Positions 1-8,532 of a stretch of 64,000 nt of DNA are shown here, piece by piece (positions within the stretch are counted from its first letter, which is position 1; each line of letters opens with the position of its first letter). Made by a program: the position numbers and the translations under genes. The notes below the pieces were generated by a model. It ran no database searches. It was not told the DNA's origin and saw only the letters and a program-made list of their open reading frames with translations. Origin of the DNA: Elusimicrobia bacterium RIFOXYA2_FULL_47_53 (lineage in GTDB: Bacteria; Elusimicrobiota; Endomicrobiia; Endomicrobiales; XYA2-FULL-47-53); the NCBI GenBank assembly GCA_001800315.1, contig MGVE01000001.1:140269-204268 (forward strand). The letters run 5' to 3'.

Positions 1-504
1 GGGTTTAAGCGAATACTTCTCTATTACCACGGCTTCATCAAACATTATGTTTTTATGCTCATTCCAGACTTTAATGTTTCCGCCGACCAGCTGCAGCGCG
101 TCTTTGTCGCCGGTTACTATAACCACATCCAGGCCTTCCGCGGATGATCTTTTCGCCAGAGTGGCTATTACATCATCGGCTTCAAAGCCTTCTTTTTCTA
201 TTACGGGGATGTTTATGGCCTTCATGGCCTCTCGCGCGAGGGGCATTTGAAACTTAAGATCGGGTTCGGTTTCTTTGCGGTGCGATTTGTAGTCAAGATA
301 TTGCTTGTGCCTGAAGGTGGGAGCCGGAAAGTCAAAGCAAACGACGGTGTAGTCAGGTTTATGAGCCTTCATCAGCTTAAAAATAAATTTCAAAAATCCA
401 AAAACTGCCCCTATCGGCTCACCTCTGGAATTTGTCAGAGGAGGCAGCGCGTGATAAGCTCTGTGAAGGTAGGCATTGCCGTCAATAATGTAAATTTTAG
501 GCAT
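1..504 (-). CDS. polA: DNA polymerase I, N-terminal 5'-3' exonuclease part (cut by window edge)
   Basis: The first 168 codons are present and the frame is open through base 1, so the gene continues outside the window. The protein starts MPKIYIIDGNAYLHRAYHAL and carries the acidic metal-binding residues of the FEN/PolA 5' nuclease fold: D8, the FDFPAPTFRHK region around residue 57, E108-D110-D111 in GFEADDV, and D133/D135 in VTGDKDA. The family removes RNA primers and 5' flaps during replication and repair. It starts 34 bases after trxB and probably belongs to the trxA-tlpA-trxB transcript. A free-standing 5' nuclease without a polymerase domain cannot be excluded, because only the N-terminus is visible. 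Confidence 0.9.
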   Translation of the reverse strand, partial: MPKIYIIDGNAYLHRAYHALPPLTNSRGEPIGAVFGFLKFIFKLMKAHKPDYTVVCFDFPAPTFRHKQYLDYKSHRKETEPDLKFQMPLAREAMKAINIPVIEKEGFEADDVIATLAKRSSAEGLDVVIVTGDKDALQLVGGNIKVWNEHKNIMFDEAVVIEKYSLKP

Positions 505-537
505 ACAAGAAGGGTTATTAAAGATGGGTGTGATAGA

Positions 538-1485
538 CTATTTGTAAGATGTTCCGAGTATGTTCTCCACATACTCCTGAGCCGCGAAAGCCGCGGTAGC
601 CCCGTCGCCGGCAGCCGTTACAACCTGTCTTAATAACTTGTTTCTTGAGTCTCCGCAGCAAAATATGCCTGGAACGCTGGTGCCCATGTCGTTGTCCGTA
701 AAAATATACCCTTTGTCATCCATCTTCAGTAAACCGGAAAACGGCACGGTGTTTGGCGAATGGCCGACAAAAATAAAAACGCCTCCGCAGGCTATTTCGC
801 TTTCCACCCCGGAAACGACATTCTTTATAGATATTGCCTCTACTTTGTCTTTGCCGGATATTTTAACGGCTGTAGAATTCCATACAACCTGAATTTTGTT
901 GTTTGAAAGCGCCCTGTCCGAAAGAATCTTGGTCGCTCTGAAACGGTCTCTGCGGTGCACGATAGTGACTTTTGAAGCAAAGCGGGTTAAATAGATTGCT
1001 TCCTGTACCGCGGAATCCCCTCCGCCCACGACAACCACCTCTTTCCCCCTGAAAAAAGGGCCGTCGCAGGTCGCGCAGTAGGATACGCCCCTGCCCCTTA
1101 AATCAAGTTCGCCGGGAATATCCAGCATTTTGTATTCCGCTCCGGAAGCGATTATGACGGAATAGGCGCTGTATTGGTTCTCGGCCGTTTTAAGGGTTTT
1201 GATCCGCGAGTCCGCGTCAACAGAAACACTCTTTACTTCCTCAAAAGCAATTTTTAACCCGAATTTCTTGGCCTGCTCCTCAAATTTTCCCGAAAGCTCA
1301 AAACCGGAAATGCCTTCCGGAAAGCCCGGATAATTTTCAATCCAGTCGGTTATGGCGTTCTGGCCGCCGCAGCCCATTTTCTCTATCAAAAGGACATTCA
1401 TTCTGGCGCGCGCGGCATAAATACCGGCCGTGAGCCCCGAGGGGCCTCCGCCTATTATGATGATATCAAGAATATTTTCAGGCAT
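538..1485 (-). CDS. trxB: thioredoxin reductase (NADPH, FAD)
   Basis: This 315-residue protein has the normal length for low-molecular-weight thioredoxin reductase, which passes electrons from NADPH through FAD to thioredoxin. Visible landmarks are the FAD dinucleotide motif GGGPSG (residues 12-17), the redox-active CATC pair (C137 and C140), the NADPH-binding GGGDSA (154-159), and the C-terminal FAD motif GIFCCGD followed by RQVVTAAGDG. The ATG lies directly after the stop of the upstream TlpA-like gene with no clear Shine-Dalgarno sequence, which suggests translational coupling. Together with trxA and the TlpA-like gene it forms a complete cytoplasm-to-envelope thiol reduction set. Confidence 0.96.
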   Translation of the reverse strand: MPENILDIIIIGGGPSGLTAGIYAARARMNVLLIEKMGCGGQNAITDWIENYPGFPEGISGFELSGKFEEQAKKFGLKIAFEEVKSVSVDADSRIKTLKTAENQYSAYSVIIASGAEYKMLDIPGELDLRGRGVSYCATCDGPFFRGKEVVVVGGGDSAVQEAIYLTRFASKVTIVHRRDRFRATKILSDRALSNNKIQVVWNSTAVKISGKDKVEAISIKNVVSGVESEIACGGVFIFVGHSPNTVPFSGLLKMDDKGYIFTDNDMGTSVPGIFCCGDSRNKLLRQVVTAAGDGATAAFAAQEYVENILGTSYK

Positions 1486-1486
1486 T

Positions 1487-2020
1487 TTATTTGGAGAGCT
1501 TTTTTGAGGGAGTTTTGGAGCCTTTCGGCGCCGCTTCTTTTAAGAGGGTTTCAATGGCCTCATCCCAATGGTTTACATACTCAGGATCGTAACCCGCGTA
1601 ATTAGAGTGCACTTCCCCGGCCTTGTTAATTATGAAAAATGAAGGTATACCTCTAACTTCGTAGTAGGCCGAAGCTTTTCTATCGTCAAACAAAACCGTG
1701 TATTTCATGGAATTCTTCTCAATAAACTTTCTTATCGCGGGGGTGTTCCCCTCAAGGTTTATGCCGTAAAATTCCACATCTTTCCCTTTGTATTTATCAT
1801 AAAGCTTTTCAACCGCCGGTATGGAAGCTCTGCAGGGCGGGCACCAGGAAGCCCAGAAATCAATAAAAACTACCTTTCCGCGGGCTTCGGAAAGAGTAAC
1901 TTTTTTTCCGTTTACATCAAGAAGAGTAAAATCCGGAGCTTTAATATTTTCGGCGAACGCAAACGAGGCAAGAGACGCCATGGTAATCGCCGCGGCAATA
2001 ACCGTTTTAAAGTAAAGCAT
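1487..2020 (-). CDS. TlpA/ResA-like envelope thiol-disulfide oxidoreductase
   Basis: The protein has 177 residues. An N-terminal hydrophobic signal (about residues 1-23, ending SFAFA) is followed by an AhpC/TSA-TlpA thioredoxin fold. The active site is WASWCPPC with C60 and C63, the CxxC type usual in TlpA and ResA proteins, and GIPSFFII supplies the cis-proline loop. The family reduces disulfides on the outer face of the inner membrane, for example in cytochrome c apoproteins. No CcdA/DsbD partner is visible here to bring electrons across the membrane. The start overlaps the end of trxA by 14 bases, indicating coupled translation. The exact substrate cannot be read from sequence. Confidence 0.88.
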   Translation of the reverse strand: MLYFKTVIAAAITMASLASFAFAENIKAPDFTLLDVNGKKVTLSEARGKVVFIDFWASWCPPCRASIPAVEKLYDKYKGKDVEFYGINLEGNTPAIRKFIEKNSMKYTVLFDDRKASAYYEVRGIPSFFIINKAGEVHSNYAGYDPEYVNHWDEAIETLLKEAAPKGSKTPSKKLSK

Positions 2021-2327
2021 CTATAACCTTCTTTAGTTCAATTTTAGGTTTAAAACCGACTATCTTTTGCACCGGTTTCCCGTCTTTGAAAATCAAAAGA
2101 GAGGGAATGGAAGTTATCTGAAACTTGCTTGCCAGGTCTAAATTCTCGTCCGTGTTTAGTTTCGCGACTTTAAGCTTGCCCGCGTATTCGGAGGCAAGTT
2201 CGGCCACTACAGGGGCAATCATTTTGCACGGCCCGCACCAGGGAGCCCAAAAATCCACTAAAACCGGCAACGCGCTTTTGCTGACTTCCGCCTCAAAATT
2301 GCTCTGATTAAGCTCAATCTCTGCCAT
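2007..2327 (-). CDS. trxA: thioredoxin
   Basis: A 106-residue cytoplasmic thioredoxin with the canonical active site WAPWCGPCK (C31 and C34) and the cis-proline stretch ITSIPSLLIF. It has no signal peptide. The length and motif order match classical TrxA, the disulfide reductase for ribonucleotide reductase, peroxiredoxins and other clients. The ATG is preceded by GGAGG at four bases' distance, and a near-consensus promoter lies about 28 bases further upstream, so this is the first gene of the trxA-tlpA-trxB-polA run. Having its own reductase two genes downstream fits a self-contained redox operon. Confidence 0.97.
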   Translation of the reverse strand: MAEIELNQSNFEAEVSKSALPVLVDFWAPWCGPCKMIAPVVAELASEYAGKLKVAKLNTDENLDLASKFQITSIPSLLIFKDGKPVQKIVGFKPKIELKKVIDALL

Positions 2328-2354
2328 ATTTCCTCCGACGGTATTTGATGCGCC

Positions 2355-2383
2355 ATTTTACCAAAGTATGAGGATGTTGTCAA
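2355..2383 (-). promoter_or_regulatory. sigma-70-type promoter for the trxA operon
   Basis: On the minus strand TTGACA (2378-2383) is separated by exactly 17 bases from TAAAAT (2355-2360). The -35 is perfect and the -10 matches five of six. Transcription would begin near 2348, leaving a leader of about 20 bases with the GGAGG of trxA. This is read from sequence only. Confidence 0.82.
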
Positions 2384-2453
2384 CTTTTTGGTGTTTCGTT
2401 AATCATCCGACAGTGCCGTGTTTTGATGGTAAAGATTTCACCGGTTAAGTTGA

Positions 2454-2534
2454 GTCACCCTGAACAAAGTGAAGGGTCTGGCTTTTCATACTACGACGAG
2501 ATTCTTCGTCCGCCGCGGCGGACTCAAGAATGAC
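2454..2534. repeat. dispersed palindromic repeat, copy 1
   Basis: An 81-base unit made of two imperfect palindromes: ACCCT...AGGGT (about 2457-2477), and a longer hairpin 2501-2531 with arms ATTCTT and AAGAAT around a CCGCCGCGGCGG core. A diverged second copy lies at 59618-59695 in the same orientation. Repeats of this look (GTCA-CTGAA-GAAG-GTCT, then GATTCTTCG) recur in many bacterial genomes. It sits between the end of the histidine-kinase gene and the trxA promoter, where its hairpins could also protect or stop the upstream transcript. Confidence 0.75.
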
Positions 2535-2574
2535 TGCGACGCCTGGTGTTTCGCGAAATGCAGGGACGGCGTTT

Positions 2575-5238
2575 TCAGCCGGCAGCCCTACCGGAGCCTG
2601 CTTTTCCGTCCAATGTGTCTCTAACCTTATTCAGTATTTCTCCGATCTGATAGGGCTTTTGGATAAAAACAGAACCGCCGTTTTTGACGAGATCCTGCGA
2701 CTTTGCGTCCTGATTCATCCCTGAGGAGAATATGACTTTTACCTCCGGATTAATCTCTTTCAGCTTTACATAAGTTTCATAACCGGACATTTTAGGCATG
2801 ATCATATCAAGAATAACCAGTCCAATCTTTGATGAGTTGCTTTTATAAATTTCCGCCGCTTCCAGTCCGTTTTCCGCGAGCATAACCTTATACCCGTAAG
2901 TTTCAAGCATGTTTTTCGCGAAGGACCTTATGTATTTCTCGTCATCGGCGATCAGGATGGTTTCGCTGCCTCTTGGAATTTCACCGGGTTTTTTCTGGGG
3001 TTCCTCTTTAACTTCATTAGACATGCTGGCAGGAATATATATTTCAAAAGTTGAACCTTCCCCGGGTTCGCTGTAGACATTTATAAAGCCGTTATGGCTC
3101 TTTATGATGCTGTAAGCCATAAATAGCCCTAGCCCCACTGATTTGTCGTTGTCCTTTGTGGTGAAGAACGGTTCAAAAAGCTTATCTCTGGTTTTCGCGT
3201 CAATGCCCTGTCCGGTGTCGGTAATGGAAAGCGTAACATAGGAGCCGGGTTTTATATCGGTATGCTGTCTGGCCAGGTCATCGGTTATCATGCTTATGCC
3301 GGTGATTAAAACAAGTTTTCCGCCTGATGGCATGGCCTCTTTTGAATTTATACATATATTCATGAGGGCCTGCTGGATCTGGGAAGCGTCGGCGTCAATG
3401 GCGGGAAGCCCGGAATAGAGATTGTTCTCAACTTCAATATTTTTGTCAAAAGTAGAGGAAATTATCTTTAAAGTTTCTTTTACTATCTGGTTAAGGTTCA
3501 CGCTGTGAAGTTTGTATTTGCCCCCCCTGGCAAAAGTCAAAAGCTGGGTTGTCAGAGAAGCGGCACGCCGGGCGTTATCTTCAATTATCTGGATTCCTTC
3601 AAAAAACTTATTGTCGCTGGCGATATTGTTCTTTATAAATGAAGCATAGCCGAGAATTCCGGTTAAAAGGTTGTTAAATTCATGGGAAATGCCGCCGGCG
3701 AGCAGGCCCAGTGATTCCATTCTTTGAGACTGCAGCAGCTGGTGCTCTATCTTCTTTCTCTCGGTAACATCTCTGATTATGCAGCGGTATTCGGTTACAT
3801 TGTTTTTTTTGTCTGTCACGGCGGTTCCCGACAGCTGAATATATATCTGGTGCCCGTCCTTGAGTTTCAGCACCATCTCAAAGTCTTTTATAAAACCTTT
3901 AGAGCCGGCCAGGGCTTTAAAATTTACACATTCCGTATCGGAACAATTAAAGTCGTTAAAGAAATTAATGTTTCGTGCCTGCTCTATGGAATCTATCCTG
4001 AACAGGTCAAGGCCGCTGGGGTTTATGTCCGTAATCTCGCCGGCAGGTTTAAAAATAACAATGACATCCTTGGAGTCCTCAAACAGTTTTCTGTATTTCT
4101 CCTCTGATTTTCTAAGCGCTTCTTCCAGCACTATTTTGTTTGTTATGTCTTCCGCTATTCCCAGAAGATACTGCGGGTTGCCGTTTTCGTCCAGTATAGG
4201 CAGTTTTTTAGTGTTTAGAATTTTCTTTTTTTTATCTTTTGTTATAATTGTTTCATCGGGGATCTCTAACATCTTTTTTGTTCTTATCACTTCTCTGTCT
4301 TTCTCTCTTAACTGGTCGGCTCTTTCCGCTGGAAAAATGTCGTAGTCATTTTTTCCGATGAGCGCGTTTTTCGGGTAGCCGAGGAGGTGTTCGGCTGCCT
4401 TATTGAACTGAACAAATTTAAAGTCCCGTGCGCTTTTTAAAAATATAGCGTGAGGTATGTTTTCAAAAATAGAATTTATCAGCGCATGGGAGTGCTGTAT
4501 CTCGTCCTCATTTCTCTTTCGCTCGGTTATGTCGCGGGCTACAACCACGGCATGGGTTATGGACTTTGATTTTGTTCCCGCGTAGGGGTAGTATGAAACA
4601 TCAAAGAATCTTTCCCCGGCTATCGGTAGTTCAACCCGCTCCTGATAATGCACCTCATGGCCGCCGAAACATTTATCAAGGTAAATCTTGGTGATGGATC
4701 TAAACATTTTATCGCCAAAAACATCCGAAACCGATTTTCCTATGAAATGCTCGCGTTTTTTATTGTGAGCGCTGATAAGCGACTCATTCACGGCCTCATA
4801 AATATAGTTGCGGCTTATCAGAGACATGAACTCTTTTGATGTGTTGATGATAAATTCATATTTTTTCCAGGTGTCCTCAATGGAGAGATGCTGGGTAATG
4901 TCCTGTCCCGAGCAGAAAATAGAAGAAATCTTTCCGCTTTCGTCGCTCTGCGAAATCAAATTCCATAGAAATATTTTCTCGGCCCCCGTTTTAGTTAAAA
5001 AAGGAGTCTCAAAGCTTTCCGACGAGCTTTCCCTGGAACGAAACATTCTTTTAAGTATGTCATGAGACTCCGCCCTGGCCCTTTCCGGCATAAGGTCAAA
5101 AACAAAGCTTCTGCCGAGAATATCCTTTTCATTGTATCCGAGGATTCCCTTCGCCGCGTGATTGGCAAAGGTCACATTGAGCCCGGAATCAATGATAATA
5201 AAAGCTGAGCCGATTTTGTTAAAATGATGAAGTTCCAT
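2575..5238 (-). CDS. multi-PAS hybrid sensor histidine kinase
   Basis: An 887-residue soluble kinase with no transmembrane segment. Four PAS-type sensor modules can be read in order (about 5-118, 125-245, 250-368 and 378-498), each of the last three ending in the usual DIT/DVT-E/N-K link. The histidine-kinase core follows with phospho-acceptor H519 in GGISHEFNN, an N-box (NICINSKEA), a G1 box DTGQGID and a G2 box GLGL. The C-terminal receiver (about 755-880) has phospho-acceptor D in LVILDMIMP and a KPY switch lysine. It belongs to a phosphorelay: the attached receiver should hand phosphate to an unlinked Hpt protein or act back on the kinase. It follows the second hybrid kinase by 11 bases. 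The signal is unknown. Confidence 0.92.
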   Translation of the reverse strand: MELHHFNKIGSAFIIIDSGLNVTFANHAAKGILGYNEKDILGRSFVFDLMPERARAESHDILKRMFRSRESSSESFETPFLTKTGAEKIFLWNLISQSDESGKISSIFCSGQDITQHLSIEDTWKKYEFIINTSKEFMSLISRNYIYEAVNESLISAHNKKREHFIGKSVSDVFGDKMFRSITKIYLDKCFGGHEVHYQERVELPIAGERFFDVSYYPYAGTKSKSITHAVVVARDITERKRNEDEIQHSHALINSIFENIPHAIFLKSARDFKFVQFNKAAEHLLGYPKNALIGKNDYDIFPAERADQLREKDREVIRTKKMLEIPDETIITKDKKKKILNTKKLPILDENGNPQYLLGIAEDITNKIVLEEALRKSEEKYRKLFEDSKDVIVIFKPAGEITDINPSGLDLFRIDSIEQARNINFFNDFNCSDTECVNFKALAGSKGFIKDFEMVLKLKDGHQIYIQLSGTAVTDKKNNVTEYRCIIRDVTERKKIEHQLLQSQRMESLGLLAGGISHEFNNLLTGILGYASFIKNNIASDNKFFEGIQIIEDNARRAASLTTQLLTFARGGKYKLHSVNLNQIVKETLKIISSTFDKNIEVENNLYSGLPAIDADASQIQQALMNICINSKEAMPSGGKLVLITGISMITDDLARQHTDIKPGSYVTLSITDTGQGIDAKTRDKLFEPFFTTKDNDKSVGLGLFMAYSIIKSHNGFINVYSEPGEGSTFEIYIPASMSNEVKEEPQKKPGEIPRGSETILIADDEKYIRSFAKNMLETYGYKVMLAENGLEAAEIYKSNSSKIGLVILDMIMPKMSGYETYVKLKEINPEVKVIFSSGMNQDAKSQDLVKNGGSVFIQKPYQIGEILNKVRDTLDGKAGSGRAAG

Positions 5239-5249
5239 AAGTTTTCCGC

Positions 5250-8200
5250 TTAATTCAGCACTTCTCTTACTTTTTTTAAGAGGTCAAACGGTGAAAACGG
5301 TTTTTGAATAAAATGGCTGTTCTCAATCTTCGCTACTTCTTCGGCGATATTCGGGAAACCCGAAAAAACTATTATTTTAGTGCTCTTATCGTTTCGCCGT
5401 ATAGTTCTGGCGAGGTCGGTTCCGTTTATTTTAGGCATTACGGCGTCGCTTAAAAAAAGTTTCAGCCCCTTATTCATGTTTTCCTGATATAATCTCATGG
5501 CTGTTTCGCCGTCCATAGCCTCAATGACCCGGTAACCCTGTTCTTTCAGCACCCTTGATGTCAGGTTCATTACCGTAACATCATCCTCGGCGAGTAAAAT
5601 AGTCTCGTTCCCCTTGGTATAGTCTACAATATTATCAGCGACTTGAGTAGTGTCTTCTGCCGCTTCAGCCGCGGGAAGATATATTTTAATTGTAGTCCCC
5701 TTGTTAAGCTCGCTGGAAATGATTATGTTGCCTCCGCTCTGCTTAATGATGCCAAAGCAGGTCGCCAATCCCAGTCCGGTGCCTTTTCCTTTCTCTTTTG
5801 TGGTAAAAAACGGCTCAAAAAGATGATTTTTAACTTCCTCGCTCATTCCGGAACCATGGTCCGTGACACTCAATAACACATAGTTGCCGGGTGGAATGTC
5901 TCCCATAAGATCAAAAATAGGAGCCGTGATTTTCACATTTGAAGTCGCGAGCTCTATAGTGCCTCCGTTTTGCATGGCGTCTTTGGCGTTAATAACAAGA
6001 TTTGTAAGCACCTGATCAATCTGTGACGGGTCAACATTTACATTTTTCAAGCCGGTATCCAGGTTCAGGTCCAGCCGGTTGCCCGCGCCGATGAGTTTAT
6101 TCAGCATTTTTTGTATATTAAGAATCAGAGTGTTTATGTTTATAACGGATGGATTTAATGTCTGTCTGCGCGAAAAGGCAAGAAGCTGTTTTGTGAAAAC
6201 AGAAGCCCTTTCGGCGGTTAAAAATATTTCCTTCGCGTCTTCATGAGCCGGATCGGCTTCATTTAGGGTATTTAACAGGAGCTGCGAATAGCCGATTATC
6301 GGCGTCATCAGGTTGTTGAGGTCATGGGCCACGCTTCCGGCCAGCCTGCCGACGGTTTCAATTTTCTGAGATTGAAATAACTGCATTTCAAGCTTAGTAT
6401 GCTCAATAGAGTTAATGAATACCTCTCCCAAGAGGCTCAAAAGCGAGAAATCCCTGTGGTCAAACGGGTTCTTTGGATAAAATGAGGCGAATCCGTAAAA
6501 ACCTCTTAAGGTATCTTTGAAATACATTGGTAGCATTGTAATGAATTTAATAGTCTGCTCTCCGCTTTCCGCCAAAAACTTCAGGTCGTCCTGGGAGATA
6601 AGGTTGTTTTCGGTAAGGTTCATGCTGACATATTCATCCCTCTTGAAAAAATTCATCAGCCATTGAATGTCTTTAACCTCAAGGAGTTTGCTGAAGGACA
6701 GCCCCGCATCGTTGTGCGGAGGAGTTGAAGCGAATAACTCTGCTTTTGTGATTGAAGTATTGAAAAGGTATAAAAACGAATGTTCAATGGAAAAAAATCT
6801 GGAGATCTTACCGAGCGAAGCAGCCAGTTCGGTGTTAATTTCGCCAGAGCGGATGTTGATGAATTTAGCGGAAATCTCAGAGACCTTCTGTTCAAATTCA
6901 AGGCGCTGCTTTAACGCTTCTTCGGTTTTTTTTCGTTCAATAACACCGGCCAGGGTATTCGCTATTGCGGTTAAAAAAGCAATGTCATTTTCATTGTATT
7001 TGTAGCCATGAGCGAGGTAAAGGTTAATAACGCCGAGCATTTTTTCGCCAGAAATAATCGGCACGCAATAGTGGCCGTGATCGTGGATTCCCGGGTAATT
7101 TACGGAATGTCTGGCATCCAGGGCGCTTGAAAATACAACCTTTTTTTCTTTAGCGGCTATCCCGCAGAGGCACTTGCCGAAGGGAAGTGAGGAACAGCTG
7201 GTTAACAAAGAATCGCTGAGCCCGGTCTGGGTCTTCATTATCAGGGTTTCGCCGGATTCGTTTGCAAGGAAAATGCAGCCCTTGGACTCAAGGGAAAGCC
7301 AGGAAACGGAGATTATAATGGAAAGCGCTTCCTCAAGCAGCTTGTCAATGGATATATTTTCAAGAGATTTTGACAGCAGGTTGTTTATTGCTGATTCTGT
7401 CTCGTAATTTCTAATCACCTTTTCCTGGTATTCAAATCTCTGAGTTATATCTTTTTGCATGCCCCGGTACCCAATAAGTTCTCCGGATTCGGATAACATA
7501 GGCATGGCGTTGGATTCATGGATTTGAACGCGCCCGCTTTTATGGATATTTCTGCAGACAATATTTTTAAAAACAACTTTATTCTCAAACCCCTTAAAAA
7601 GCTCCGGCGCAAGGTTTTTTCTGTCACCTTCCGTGAAAAAGTCATAAAAATATTTTCCAATAACCTCTTCTCGGCTATAGCCAAGAATATCAAAAACAGT
7701 GTCGTTGGAATATGTGTATTTTCCTGCGGCGTCAACTTCCCATATCCACTCGCCGGAAAGTTCCGACAGCTGTCTGAAACGCTCCTCCGAGTATCTCAGG
7801 CGGCTCTCTGCTTTCTTGAACTCCGATAAATCTTCTCCTGAACTGAGTATGGCATAAGTGTCGCCGTTATTGTCTTTCAGCAGGCTGTTGTGCCATAAAA
7901 ATTCCTTTTCCGAACCATCTCTGCGGAGGATGGAATTTTCATGATACTCGTATTTCCCCAAATCACCGTTAAAAAGGGTGTCAATTGCTGAAATTATGCC
8001 GGCCCTTGACTTTTCTGGGATAAAAAGCGCTGCCCAGTCTTTTCCAATGACTTCATTGGGGTCAGAGAATCCCAGTATTTCCACGCCCTTTTTGTTTATG
8101 CTGGATATTTTCCCGTCTCTGCCGATAGTTATGATAAATGAGCCAGAGACTTCAAACAGGTTGTTATTTTTACTCAGTTCCCTGGCAAGAGTTGACTCGG

Positions 8201-8438
8201 CGATAATGTTTTTTTTGAATATTATATACAAAGCCGCTGAGTAACCGGAAATAAAAACGATGGCAAGAATCCTCATCCATAAAATATCAACATCACCAGT
8301 AAATATTGTCTGAACGAAATTGCCTTCCTTTAAAATAACGGTGTCAAACAACGAGTCCAGTATCCAGTAGAGCAGGGACGCTGCCAGCGCGGTAATAGAC
8401 AAAAAAATGAGAGTTTTCCTTTTATCGTGTTTTTTCAT
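5250..8438 (-). CDS. membrane-anchored PAS/GAF hybrid sensor histidine kinase
   Basis: This 1062-residue protein has two N-terminal membrane helices (about 9-30 and 53-75) enclosing only about 22 residues outside, so sensing is probably cytoplasmic or within the membrane. Two PAS domains (about 90-210 and 215-335), a GAF domain (about 345-500) and a second GAF-like domain (about 510-685) precede the kinase core with H705 in GSVAHDLNN, ATPase boxes NAKDAM, DHGSGM and GTGLGL, and a C-terminal receiver. The first GAF has a cluster of possible metal or cofactor ligands: C423, C425, H444, H452, H454, H456 and C458. GAGGAG precedes the ATG. It probably forms a transcription unit with the next kinase. 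Confidence 0.92.
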   Translation of the reverse strand: MKKHDKRKTLIFLSITALAASLLYWILDSLFDTVILKEGNFVQTIFTGDVDILWMRILAIVFISGYSAALYIIFKKNIIAESTLARELSKNNNLFEVSGSFIITIGRDGKISSINKKGVEILGFSDPNEVIGKDWAALFIPEKSRAGIISAIDTLFNGDLGKYEYHENSILRRDGSEKEFLWHNSLLKDNNGDTYAILSSGEDLSEFKKAESRLRYSEERFRQLSELSGEWIWEVDAAGKYTYSNDTVFDILGYSREEVIGKYFYDFFTEGDRKNLAPELFKGFENKVVFKNIVCRNIHKSGRVQIHESNAMPMLSESGELIGYRGMQKDITQRFEYQEKVIRNYETESAINNLLSKSLENISIDKLLEEALSIIISVSWLSLESKGCIFLANESGETLIMKTQTGLSDSLLTSCSSLPFGKCLCGIAAKEKKVVFSSALDARHSVNYPGIHDHGHYCVPIISGEKMLGVINLYLAHGYKYNENDIAFLTAIANTLAGVIERKKTEEALKQRLEFEQKVSEISAKFINIRSGEINTELAASLGKISRFFSIEHSFLYLFNTSITKAELFASTPPHNDAGLSFSKLLEVKDIQWLMNFFKRDEYVSMNLTENNLISQDDLKFLAESGEQTIKFITMLPMYFKDTLRGFYGFASFYPKNPFDHRDFSLLSLLGEVFINSIEHTKLEMQLFQSQKIETVGRLAGSVAHDLNNLMTPIIGYSQLLLNTLNEADPAHEDAKEIFLTAERASVFTKQLLAFSRRQTLNPSVININTLILNIQKMLNKLIGAGNRLDLNLDTGLKNVNVDPSQIDQVLTNLVINAKDAMQNGGTIELATSNVKITAPIFDLMGDIPPGNYVLLSVTDHGSGMSEEVKNHLFEPFFTTKEKGKGTGLGLATCFGIIKQSGGNIIISSELNKGTTIKIYLPAAEAAEDTTQVADNIVDYTKGNETILLAEDDVTVMNLTSRVLKEQGYRVIEAMDGETAMRLYQENMNKGLKLFLSDAVMPKINGTDLARTIRRNDKSTKIIVFSGFPNIAEEVAKIENSHFIQKPFSPFDLLKKVREVLN

Positions 8439-8532
8439 AATTTCTCCTCAATGCTGTCGGCATCCATGCAACGAAATCAGTGTTTTTGAAATGTATTACT
8501 GGCAAAATATAACAGCCATGATTCATCTAAGA

